DNA of 7,492 nt from assembly GCA_029266295.1 (NCBI GenBank), contig JAQSXD010000209.1, positions 1 to 7,492 of the forward strand, written 5' to 3'. The notes below the pieces were generated by a model that did not search any database, was not told where the DNA came from, and saw only the letters and a list, made by a program, of their open reading frames with translations. Below are positions 1 to 5,902 of the stretch, one piece after another. Each line of letters starts with the position of its first letter. The first letter of the stretch is position 1. The position numbers and the translations under genes are program-made. The DNA comes from Bacillota bacterium. GTDB taxonomy: Bacteria > Bacillota > Clostridia > Peptostreptococcales > Anaerovoracaceae.

Positions 1-348
1 TGGGTTCCACGGCGTCGGCTGTGAAACCTTGAAGAAGTGGCCGCCATAATTGAGCGCCATATGCTTGAACTTCACGCCGAACAGATCCTGCATTTCATTC
101 TCATAGATGAAAGCAGCCCAGTAAACGCCGGTAATGCTCATGATTTCAACTTCTTCCGGAATAACGAGTCTTAAATTGGTCAGGACATGATCCTTGTCGA
201 AGGAATAGGTCAGTTCAAAACCTTCTGCAACCTTTGTGCAGCAGGCTTGGCCCAAACGATATCCCTCGCTCTTGAAATCCTGTACCTTCTCTATCAGCTG
301 GGCAGGCTCAATAGAAATGAAATTCTGAATCTTATAAAGCTCACTCAT
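1..348 (-). CDS. echD: Ech-type hydrogenase subunit D (NuoC/30-kDa-like), 3' part cut off by window edge
   Basis: The start is ATG at 348-346. It is preceded by GGAGGAGG (about 362-355) inside the end of echC, and only one base separates it from the echC TAA. The 116 codons visible are open to the window edge, so the C-terminus is missing. The motif ENEMQDLFGV (residues 83-92) is the hallmark of the complex I 30-kDa/NuoC family, where the segment around D-L-F-G packs against the catalytic large subunit. No cofactor ligands are expected in this subunit; in group 4 hydrogenases it is a structural, cytoplasmic, membrane-arm-facing part. Position directly after the NuoB-like gene matches the order echA-B-C-D known from Methanosarcina barkeri and clostridial ech operons. 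Family assignment is firm. The name echD rests on gene order, because the diagnostic large subunit is outside the window. Confidence 0.88.
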   Translation of the reverse strand, partial: MSELYKIQNFISIEPAQLIEKVQDFKSEGYRLGQACCTKVAEGFELTYSFDKDHVLTNLRLVIPEEVEIMSITGVYWAAFIYENEMQDLFGVKFKHMALNYGGHFFKVSQPTPWNP

Positions 349-349
349 C

Positions 350-907
350 TTAAGCCTCCTCCTTTTCTTTGATTGCTGCTACGGTTGCTTCTGCTTCTTT
401 CTGTTCAGAAGAGTTTGCTTGCGCTTCCGCTTTTGCAGCCGCTTTCGTATCTGCAGCGATTTCTGCTTTTGCAGCAGCAGCAGGTTTCTTGTCCATGGCG
501 GCACGCTTTTCTGCCAGCACACCAAGCCCCTTTACAACGCCGTCAATGATGGCTTCGGGTCTTGCTGCACAACCGGGGACATAAACGTCCACGGGGATTA
601 CAGTGTCAATTCCGCCCATGATGTTGTAGCATTCCTTGAAGATACCGCCGGAAGTGGCACAGATTCCGATGGCCACAACGACCTTCGGCTCAGGCATCTG
701 TTCATAGATTTGCTTTACAACACTAATATTCTGCTCATTTACAGAACCTGTTACCAAGAAAATATCCGCATGTTTCGGGTTTCCGGTATTGATGATACCG
801 AAACGCTCAACATCATACATCGGTGTAAGGCATGCCAATACTTCGATGTCGCATCCGTTGCAGCTCGATCCGTCATAATGGATGACCCACGGTAATGGAT
901 GACCCAC
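350..907 (-). CDS. echC: Ech-type hydrogenase small Fe-S subunit C (NuoB-like), N-terminal frame disrupted by a 17-bp duplication
   Basis: This subunit should carry the proximal [4Fe-4S] cluster that passes electrons between ferredoxin-side clusters and the NiFe site of the large subunit. Expected ligands are all present (numbered from GTG 907): C16 and C19 in SSCNGCD, C83 in GICATSGG and C113 in VPGCAARPE. The last motif has CAA where NuoB has CPP. The open frame begins at GTG 907, which lies inside a duplicated 17-mer and has no Shine-Dalgarno at the right distance. The well-placed start is GTG 930 behind AAGGAGGTG, but it is out of frame and stops at 751 after 59 residues. Removing one repeat copy gives an intact 187-residue protein starting MSYVTKSPWVIHYDG, the form expected of the family. 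The last 50 or so residues are an Ala/Lys/Glu-rich tail not needed for the NuoB fold. Function in this strain is uncertain: either a low-level product from GTG 907, a damaged gene, or a sequence error. Confidence 0.85.
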   Translation of the reverse strand: MGHPLPWVIHYDGSSCNGCDIEVLACLTPMYDVERFGIINTGNPKHADIFLVTGSVNEQNISVVKQIYEQMPEPKVVVAIGICATSGGIFKECYNIMGGIDTVIPVDVYVPGCAARPEAIIDGVVKGLGVLAEKRAAMDKKPAAAAKAEIAADTKAAAKAEAQANSSEQKEAEATVAAIKEKEEA

Positions 908-910
908 GGT
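876..910. repeat. 17-bp perfect tandem duplication in the 5' end of echC
   Basis: Bases 876-893 and 893-910 are identical, giving two perfect copies with period 17 (unit on the plus strand taatggatgacccacgg) plus one extra base. Flanking bases 875 and 911 break the match. Seventeen is not a multiple of three, so the duplication shifts the echC reading frame. The peptide PWVIHY is encoded in both frames across the repeat, which shows the duplication is recent and exact. It has the size and form of a slipped-strand or short-homology duplication. Confidence 0.95.
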
Positions 911-927
911 GATTTCGTTACATATGA

Positions 928-946
928 CACTAGGTTACACCTCCTT
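928..946 (-). promoter_or_regulatory. Shine-Dalgarno and original GTG start of echC
   Basis: On the minus strand AAGGAGGTG occupies 946-938, followed after 7 bases by GTG (930-928). The Shine-Dalgarno overlaps the echB stop codon (947-945). This is the only strong initiation signal for echC and would start the peptide MSYVTKSPW. Counting from this start to the echC stop (350) gives 581 bases; subtracting one 17-base copy leaves 564, exactly 188 codons, so this start was in frame before the duplication. Confidence 0.8.
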
Positions 947-1814
947 AACGCACATAGTAAATGACGAGCAGATTCACAAATCCCAGCGTGATGGCCACGA
1001 TCCAGGAAGCGTTGATAGCAATCTGCCACTTCATTCTTGCATAGCTGTTATCGATTAAAATTTCAATGAAGTAAGTCACAAGGCAGACAGCAACTGCCAG
1101 GACAGGACTCCACGAAGCGGTGTTCACAAAGAACAGATAAACAAATCCCAGCAGGAAGATGTTTTCATACCAGTGAGCGATTTCAATGACCGCCATGGTC
1201 TTTCCCGAAAATTCTGTGGTCAATCCCTTTACCAGCTCCTGGTGTCCGTGGTGGGACATGCTCAAATCAAAAGGTGATTTTCTGAGCTTAATGGTTAGAA
1301 TGAACACAAAGCCGAGAAATATACCCGGCAGGTATAGAATACCCATTTTCTCAGAGCTTACAATTTCTGAGATAGCAAAGCTTCCGTTGATGAGGTAGAA
1401 ACCGATTGCGGTAATCAGTACCATCGGCTCGTAAGCCATCATCTGAAGCAGTTCTCTTTCCGCACCAATCTGCGCATAAGGCGAATTGGAGGAAAACGCT
1501 GCGATTACCAGGAAAATGCTTGCAAGTGTCAGCGTAAAGATGACCAGCAGCAAATCTCCTCCCGCAAAGAAGAAGCAACCGGTAATAACGATGAAAATCA
1601 GGAAGCACATGACATAGAAGTCCTGCACTTTATTTACTGTGATTGGTTCCTTTTCCAGCAGCTTAAAGAAATCATAAAACGGCTGGAGGATCGGCGGACC
1701 GAATCTTCCCTGCATTCTTGCGGAAATCTTTCTGTCGATTCCGGCAAGGAGACCACCGGCGATGGGCGCAAGAATCAAATATGCTACGATGCTAATTATT
1801 ACAGTAACACTCAT
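945..1814 (-). CDS. echB: Ech-type hydrogenase membrane subunit B (ND1/NuoH/HyfC-like)
   Basis: This 289-residue integral membrane protein has about eight hydrophobic segments and belongs to the complex I subunit 1 family. It joins the soluble electron-transfer module to the ion-pumping antiporter-like subunit. Family motifs are ARMQGRFGPPILQPFYDFFK (about residues 32-51), GAERELLQMMAYEP (about 117-130) and KSPFDLSMSHHGHQELVKG (about 178-196). A further stretch, TEFSGKTMAVIEIAHWYE, follows the last of these. The acidic and charged residues there correspond to the conserved loop and E-channel region of NuoH. The SMSHHGHQELVKG form, with histidines, is the Ech/HyfC type rather than the quinone-binding NuoH type. 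Its ATG directly abuts the echA TAA (0 nt), so translation is almost certainly coupled. Length is normal for EchB. Confidence 0.93.
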   Translation of the reverse strand: MSVTVIISIVAYLILAPIAGGLLAGIDRKISARMQGRFGPPILQPFYDFFKLLEKEPITVNKVQDFYVMCFLIFIVITGCFFFAGGDLLLVIFTLTLASIFLVIAAFSSNSPYAQIGAERELLQMMAYEPMVLITAIGFYLINGSFAISEIVSSEKMGILYLPGIFLGFVFILTIKLRKSPFDLSMSHHGHQELVKGLTTEFSGKTMAVIEIAHWYENIFLLGFVYLFFVNTASWSPVLAVAVCLVTYFIEILIDNSYARMKWQIAINASWIVAITLGFVNLLVIYYVR

Positions 1815-3713
1815 TTACAGCACCCCCCCTAATAAAACTGCGAATGTGAACAGAAGAACCGCTGTAGTGGTAAGCACTCCGATGAGGTTCATTTTCTTTT
1901 CTCCGAAATAACCTTCCATATACCAGTTTTTAAGGGATACGGATGTGGGCTGATGCATGGAGTTCTCAAAACTCAGGTCATCCCCCAGGTTGGCACCTGC
2001 CATGTAGATCGGAACAATTCTCTTGTTTGTCTTTCCGTAGAACAGCAGCGGCAGCAGTACAACAATTGCAAGCATTCCTGACATGATGTACATGTTACCG
2101 GCAGACAGTGCCAAAGTTCCAACAGTGGAATAAACCGCTGTGAGATACGGTACAACTAAATAGGTGGACATCAGCGGGAAGATAAGGCAGATCACAACGG
2201 TCATTACCGTCAGAGAAGTCAGTACAAGCCACTCCTCTTTGTGCACCTTTCCTTGAATATTTTCCTGCTTTGCCATAATGGCAGTCATCTTGCCGAGCCA
2301 CTTTGTCCAGTAAAACAACGTAGCGGAACTGCCGAAGACGATCATCATCACCAGCAGAACATTGCCGGAATCTACGAATGCCTTCATTGCTGCCCACTTG
2401 GAAATGAGCATTCCCAAAGGAGCAAGGAACATTCCGGAAATACCGACGATCATGAAGGCAGCCAGTTTCGGCATTCTGCCGAACAGCCCATCCATATCTT
2501 CAATATCTCTGCTTCCGATATTATGCTCCGCAGTACCGACACAGAGGAACAGAAGTGACTTGGTGACTGCGTGGAATATGATCAGCATAACAGCAGCCCA
2601 TACCGCAGCAGATGTTCCAATCCCGCCGCAGGCCACGATTAAGCCTAAATTTGCAACCGTTGAATAAGCAAGCACTCTCTTTGCATTGCTCTGAGAAATT
2701 GCTGCAAAGGATGCCATCAGGAAGGTGATTCCCCCTACCGTCATGACCATGATACCTGCAAGGTTTCCGCTGAGCACCGGTGCCAGCTTTACAATCAGGA
2801 ACACACCTGCTTTTACCATTGTGGAAGAGTGAAGCAGTGCGGATGTTGGCGTAGGCGCCACCATCGCTCCAAGAAGCCAGCTATTAAACGGCATCTGAGC
2901 TGCTTTTGTAATTCCGGCGAAGGCAAGCAGTGCAACAGGCAATGTAAGATCATAGCCCATCATACCCGCAAGAAGCAGCTGGTTGAGCTCCAGGGTTCCC
3001 ATGGTTCCCAGCACGATAATTGCCAGTACAAAGCCAAGGCCTCCCAGTAAGTTCATAATCAGCGCTCTGAAAGAGTTGTTGATCGCTTCCTTTGTTCTGG
3101 TAAATCCAATGAGGAAGAACGAGCACAGCGTTGTGATCTCCCAGAAGAAATACAACCAAACCAAATTATTGGATACGACAATGCCAAACATCGCTGACAG
3201 GAATAAGAACATCAGGAAGAAGAACAGTGGTCTTCTGTCCGGCTGATCGTGGTGGTGATGCTGGAAATCCTTCATATATCCGATGGAATACCAGGTGATC
3301 AGTGTTCCGATGATTCCGATGATCAGCACCATAATGATAGACAATCTGTCTATATATAGGTTGTTGACAACATGAATCCCATGGCCGATGCTTAGCTCAA
3401 ACCACACCATTAGTGGTGCTTGAATGGCCGCAAGAACTGAAGCAAGATACTTCTTATGTTTGATGCCCAGATAAAAGATAAGGATTGCGAGACAAATTTC
3501 AATGCCCATCATTAGGTAATTGATGGATTCATTCTCGAAATCGAAAAACTTTCCGCCTGAGCCGAAGTAAGTAAACGCAAGATATATGGAAGCAACCGCG
3601 ATCACAATGGCGGAAACCTTCACAATAATATCTCTTGCCGCATCAGTCTTGAGAACCAAAAGAGCCAGAGCAACCACTAAGGGAAATAAAATTAGAAAAA
3701 AAATAGTGCTCAA
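1815..3713 (-). CDS. echA: Ech-type hydrogenase proton/ion-pumping subunit A (NuoL/MrpA/HyfB-like)
   Basis: This is a polytopic antiporter-like subunit that moves H+ or Na+ across the membrane, driven by electron flow from ferredoxin to protons. From the chosen TTG start it has 632 residues, a normal EchA length. Ion-path residues of the NuoL family are visible: E192 in FFWEITT (equivalent to the conserved TM5 Glu), K270 in AGITKAAQMPF (TM7 Lys), the HSSTMVKAG segment (H295, K301) and FHAVTKSLLFL (H381, K385). A run of four histidines (152-155, FQHHHHDQ) sits in a loop before the next membrane segment. The TTG at 3713-3711 was chosen because GAGGAGG lies 6 bases upstream. The in-frame ATG at 3797 would add 28 basic residues ahead of the first membrane helix, lacks a ribosome site and falls at the predicted transcription start. 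It is the first gene of the operon, just downstream of a promoter and possible operators. A run of eight T spans codons 4-6. Confidence 0.92.
   Translation of the reverse strand: MSTIFFLILFPLVVALALLVLKTDAARDIIVKVSAIVIAVASIYLAFTYFGSGGKFFDFENESINYLMMGIEICLAILIFYLGIKHKKYLASVLAAIQAPLMVWFELSIGHGIHVVNNLYIDRLSIIMVLIIGIIGTLITWYSIGYMKDFQHHHHDQPDRRPLFFFLMFLFLSAMFGIVVSNNLVWLYFFWEITTLCSFFLIGFTRTKEAINNSFRALIMNLLGGLGFVLAIIVLGTMGTLELNQLLLAGMMGYDLTLPVALLAFAGITKAAQMPFNSWLLGAMVAPTPTSALLHSSTMVKAGVFLIVKLAPVLSGNLAGIMVMTVGGITFLMASFAAISQSNAKRVLAYSTVANLGLIVACGGIGTSAAVWAAVMLIIFHAVTKSLLFLCVGTAEHNIGSRDIEDMDGLFGRMPKLAAFMIVGISGMFLAPLGMLISKWAAMKAFVDSGNVLLVMMIVFGSSATLFYWTKWLGKMTAIMAKQENIQGKVHKEEWLVLTSLTVMTVVICLIFPLMSTYLVVPYLTAVYSTVGTLALSAGNMYIMSGMLAIVVLLPLLFYGKTNKRIVPIYMAGANLGDDLSFENSMHQPTSVSLKNWYMEGYFGEKKMNLIGVLTTTAVLLFTFAVLLGGVL
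1821..1830 (-). promoter_or_regulatory. Unusual G-rich ribosome binding site for echB containing a G7 tract
   Basis: On the minus strand AGGGGGGGTG lies 6 bases before the echB ATG and also encodes the last residues (GGV) of echA. It is a degenerate Shine-Dalgarno. The run of seven G is a site where replication or sequencing slippage would alter the final residues of echA and remove its stop. Confidence 0.5.
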
Positions 3714-3726
3714 TTTAATCCTCCTC
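3711..3726 (-). promoter_or_regulatory. Shine-Dalgarno and TTG start of echA
   Basis: GAGGAGG (3726-3720) is followed by a 6-base spacer ATTAAA and TTG (3713-3711). This fixes the start of echA over the ATG at 3797. The rare TTG may lower initiation of the first operon gene. Confidence 0.75.
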
Positions 3727-3805
3727 TTTCTAGTCCTTCGGTAAAATAAAGCAAGGCAAAGTTGTCTACTTTTTTTTACTCCCAGAGTTAAAATCATACG
3801 TATAC

Positions 3806-3833
3806 ATTATACTCCTTCCTTTCGAAATAACAA
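3806..3833 (-). promoter_or_regulatory. Predicted sigma-A-type promoter of the ech operon
   Basis: On the minus strand a perfect -10 TATAAT (3811-3806) is preceded, after a 16-base spacer, by TTGTTA (3833-3828), a 4/6 match to the -35 consensus. Transcription would start near 3799, giving a leader of about 85 bases before the echA TTG. No structured riboswitch was recognised in the leader, which contains an A8 run (3777-3770). Confidence 0.6.
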
Positions 3834-3837
3834 GCAT

Positions 3838-3857
3838 TTTGTCAAAGTTTTGACAAA
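3838..3857. promoter_or_regulatory. Perfect 9+9 inverted repeat, possible Rex-like operator upstream of echA
   Basis: TTTGTCAAA (3838-3846), a 2-base centre and TTTGACAAA (3849-3857) form a perfect palindrome. Its 18-base core TTGTCAA-N4-TTGACAA (3839-3856) has the geometry of the Rex operator (TTGTGAA-N4-TTCACAA, or TTGTTAA-N4-TTAACAA in clostridia) with one symmetric substitution. It ends 5 bases upstream of the proposed -35 element. A Rex link would make sense because Rex senses NADH/NAD+ and controls fermentative hydrogen and redox genes. The assignment is by pattern only. Confidence 0.45.
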
Positions 3858-3871
3858 GAAATTTGCACCAA

Positions 3872-3900
3872 TTGTCAAAAAATTTTATGAATTTTGACAA
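3872..3900. repeat. Second inverted repeat of the same half-site, upstream of echA
   Basis: TTGTCAAAA (3872-3880) and TTTTGACAA (3892-3900) are perfect reverse complements separated by 11 bases. The half-sites are the same as in the palindrome at 3838-3857, so four TTGTCAAA half-sites lie within about 62 bases. It has too little GC to be a terminator, which argues for protein binding. The loop contains an AT-rich sequence (3881-3895) that matches the CodY consensus at 12 of 15 bases. Confidence 0.5.
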
Positions 3901-3901
3901 C

Positions 3902-3932
3902 GAAAAGACCGGCATCAAATGCCGGTCTTTTC
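3902..3932 (-). terminator. Strong rho-independent terminator of the second permease
   Basis: The arms at 3902-3915 and 3919-3932 (gaaaagaccggcat and its exact complement) form a perfect 14-bp stem with a 3-base loop. On the minus strand the GC core is followed by TTTTC. It lies 27 bases after the permease stop codon and before the ech promoter, insulating the two units. The symmetric A/T flanks could let it act in both directions. Confidence 0.85.
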
Positions 3933-3958
3933 AACGTTTTTACGCACTAAGCCCTATT

Positions 3959-5638
3959 TTATTTCACACTTTTTTTCGGTTCGATCTTCATTGCAATCAG
4001 GAAGCAAGCAATACCGATGATCACAAATACGATAGACGCGGTTTGAATGGCATGAAGCATTCCTTCAAAACTGCTGAAGAAGCCGCTGCCATACTCTTCC
4101 AGATAATAATCCGGACCCCAGTCACCTTCAAACCATGGCAGCCACTGAAGTGCCAATCCTCCAACAACCGCAAGACCGATAAAGATCGAAGCAATTCTCT
4201 TGGTATCGCCCACTGCAAGACCGGTTTTTGGATTGACCGGATACTTGACCGGATCCTTCTTTGCAAGGCCGCCATACATTCTTTTCCAGATGATGTACAG
4301 AATCGGTCCGGATACGATACCCAGCATACCACCGATAAAGTAGTTTGTTCCGTTGATGAAGAAGGAACAGAATGCCACGATACAAGGGATGACGCAGAGC
4401 ACGATCAGGAAGCCGTAACCCCCTGGAATCTTGAACTTTCTGTCTTCCTCAGGAATACTCTTTCTGAGAATCAAGGCTGAGATGAATATCATCACATAGG
4501 AAGAAACCAGCAGGAATACGTCAACAACAACTACTGTTGAAAATGCGAATTGGCAAAGAATAAGATTCACAATTGCTACGGAGAGAACCGCTACATATGG
4601 AACCCCATGCTTCTTGTCACATTTTACAAGAATCGGAGGCGCTAAATAATCATCCGCCAATGCGAAAAAGCCTCTGGAGCCCGATGCAATGTACGTGTTA
4701 TAAATCGAGCACTGGGCCAATACCGCAACGATTACAAAGAACAGCCCAAAAGCAGGACCCCAGTAATGGGTTACAACGTCTGCATAACCGATGGTACCCG
4801 CTTCGGTTCCCCAGTTCTCCCAATCTCCCAGGGATGCCAGTCCTCCCAGCGTTGGGAAGATGTATACCAGTACGATGAGGGGAATGGTAATCATGGTAGC
4901 CTTTGGAATAACCTGAGGATTGGAAACTTCTCCGGCGATAGTGGACATGGATTCATATCCGGAGTACATCCACATACCGACGGAAATTCCCATACCGATA
5001 TAGTAGATCCAATCTGAGGGAGCAATGCCGGAAAGGCCCATAATATCTCCGTCCGCCGTGAAGGGAATAAATGGGTTCTGATTCCAGTTCATAAAACCGC
5101 AAATTGCCACCAGTCCAAATGCAATGATAACCAGAATGGACAGCACTGTGCTGACAATACCCACATCCTTTACACCTCGGATATTGATATATGTAAACAC
5201 CAGAATCATACCGACTTTAAACGCCATTTCAGTACCCCAGCTTAAATTGAACGTATTCGCCAGATATCCGCCGGCCAGTATGACATACAGCGTATTGTCA
5301 ATATAGATGGAGATCGTTCTCCACCAACCAGCCTGAAAGCCCCAGAACTCTCCGCAAGCTTCCTGCACCCATTTGTAGTAGCCGCCTTCCTGAGGTCTTG
5401 CAGATCCCAGTTCAGACGCCACCAAACCCAGTGGTGTGCTCCAGATGAACGGCAGTACGATCAGCATTATAAGCGTAAGACCGGGGCCGGATTCAGGAAT
5501 CATTTCCTCGATCCCGTACGCTCCGGCTGCACATAGACAAAAAATCATGAATACAACCGTAGAAGTTTTAATGTCATGCTTCTTTAAGCCATGTTCGCCA
5601 ACATTGACTGCCGACGTCTGCTTATCGACATTGCTCAT
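3959..5638 (-). CDS. APC-superfamily amino acid/polyamine permease with long C-terminal extension
   Basis: This 559-residue polytopic membrane transporter probably imports an amino acid or polyamine by cation symport or by exchange. The N-terminal core has the APC pattern: a TM1 unwound region AAGAYGIEEMIPESGPG (37-53), PLGLVASELGSARPQEGGYY (69-88), FWGFQAGWW (98-106), and the TM6 region YSGYESMSTIAGEVSNPQ (225-242). The YGIEE, ELGSARPQEGGY and FWGFQ segments recall the polyamine-uptake (PUT/LAT-like) branch more than the AAT permeases; this is recalled similarity, not a search. Typical APC proteins have 430-500 residues. Here residues about 460-559 add a loop, an aromatic and acidic segment (PWFEGDWGPDYYLEEYGSG) and at least one more helix. 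The ATG at 5638 was chosen because AAGGAGG lies 8 bases upstream; the alternative in-frame TTG at 5665 reads through that site. A CodY-like box sits in its promoter. The substrate is unknown. Confidence 0.88.
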   Translation of the reverse strand: MSNVDKQTSAVNVGEHGLKKHDIKTSTVVFMIFCLCAAGAYGIEEMIPESGPGLTLIMLIVLPFIWSTPLGLVASELGSARPQEGGYYKWVQEACGEFWGFQAGWWRTISIYIDNTLYVILAGGYLANTFNLSWGTEMAFKVGMILVFTYINIRGVKDVGIVSTVLSILVIIAFGLVAICGFMNWNQNPFIPFTADGDIMGLSGIAPSDWIYYIGMGISVGMWMYSGYESMSTIAGEVSNPQVIPKATMITIPLIVLVYIFPTLGGLASLGDWENWGTEAGTIGYADVVTHYWGPAFGLFFVIVAVLAQCSIYNTYIASGSRGFFALADDYLAPPILVKCDKKHGVPYVAVLSVAIVNLILCQFAFSTVVVVDVFLLVSSYVMIFISALILRKSIPEEDRKFKIPGGYGFLIVLCVIPCIVAFCSFFINGTNYFIGGMLGIVSGPILYIIWKRMYGGLAKKDPVKYPVNPKTGLAVGDTKRIASIFIGLAVVGGLALQWLPWFEGDWGPDYYLEEYGSGFFSSFEGMLHAIQTASIVFVIIGIACFLIAMKIEPKKSVK

Positions 5639-5653
5639 TAATGTTTCCTCCTT
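5636..5653 (-). promoter_or_regulatory. Shine-Dalgarno deciding the start of the second permease
   Basis: AAGGAGG (5653-5647) precedes ATG (5638-5636) by 8 bases. This favours the 559-residue form over the 568-residue in-frame TTG start at 5665, in which these bases would encode Lys-Glu-Glu. Confidence 0.8.
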
Positions 5654-5691
5654 TTCAGAATACAATTAGCAATAAATAAAGGCTTCTTTTA

Positions 5692-5720
5692 ATTTTATTT
5701 AATTTTCAGAAAATAGGCAA
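5692..5720 (-). promoter_or_regulatory. Candidate promoter of the second permease
   Basis: On the minus strand TTGCCT (5720-5715, 4/6 to the -35 consensus) and TAAAAT (5697-5692, 5/6 to the -10) are separated by 17 bases. An alternative is TTGTCA (5726-5721) with TAAATA (5701-5696) at 19 bases. Either gives a leader of about 50 bases. The AT-rich background lowers confidence. Confidence 0.4.
5701..5715. promoter_or_regulatory. Putative CodY operator in the permease promoter
   Basis: AATTTTCAGAAAATA matches the CodY consensus AATTTTCWGAAAATT at 14 of 15 positions, failing only at the last base. It lies between the proposed -35 and -10 elements of the permease, where binding would block RNA polymerase. 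CodY represses amino acid uptake and biosynthesis genes in low-GC Gram-positive bacteria when branched-chain amino acids and GTP are abundant, which fits a permease. No CodY gene is visible in the window. Confidence 0.6.
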
Positions 5721-5844
5721 TGACAATTTTGCTTAATATCTCTTACCTACTTGCTTTCATAGCAAAAAAGTGCGTAAACTGCTTCTTTTCTTCCTGTTTT
5801 ATCAAATAGAACGCCCATCAGAATTCTTTGATGACCAGCGAAAA

Positions 5845-5872
5845 GCTTCCCTCCAACGAATCAGAGGGAAGC
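5845..5872 (-). terminator. Rho-independent terminator of the first permease
   Basis: Gcttccctc (5845-5853) and gagggaagc (5864-5872) form a perfect 9-bp stem with a 10-base loop. On the minus strand it is followed by TTTTC, a short U tract. It lies 30 bases beyond the stop codon of the upstream permease. The remaining intergenic sequence (about 5727-5840) shows no gene or recognised RNA element. Confidence 0.7.
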
Positions 5873-5902
5873 AAACCAGTCATTTTGAATTCTTATTACA
5901 TT

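Noticed and set aside
187..372. A 61-codon plus-strand open frame at the left end
   Set aside because: It is antisense to echD and the end of echC with no supporting signals.
751..1029. A 92-codon minus-strand open frame overlapping echB and echC
   Set aside because: It is the shadow frame made visible by the 17-bp duplication. Only the piece starting at GTG 930 matches the EchC N-terminus; the rest is out-of-frame sequence.
3714..3797. An N-terminal extension of EchA from ATG 3797
   Set aside because: It adds a basic non-homologous stretch before the first helix, coincides with the predicted transcription start and has no Shine-Dalgarno, whereas TTG 3713 has a strong one.
3840..3845. TTGACA (minus strand) as the -35 element of the ech promoter
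   Set aside because: The spacer to the TATAAT at 3811-3806 would be 28 bases, too long for sigma-A. TTGTTA at 3833-3828 fits with 16.
3872..3900. The distal inverted repeat as a transcription terminator
   Set aside because: The stem is almost all A/T with an 11-base loop and would be unstable. The real terminator is the GC-rich hairpin next to it.
3863..4480. A 205-codon plus-strand open frame
   Set aside because: It runs antisense through the second permease and its terminator, has no ribosome binding site and shows a composition unlike a real protein.
5727..5840. A possible riboswitch or T-box leader for the second permease
   Set aside because: No T-box, lysine or other aptamer motif was recognised. 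Only weak short hairpins occur, and the likely promoter lies downstream of this stretch.
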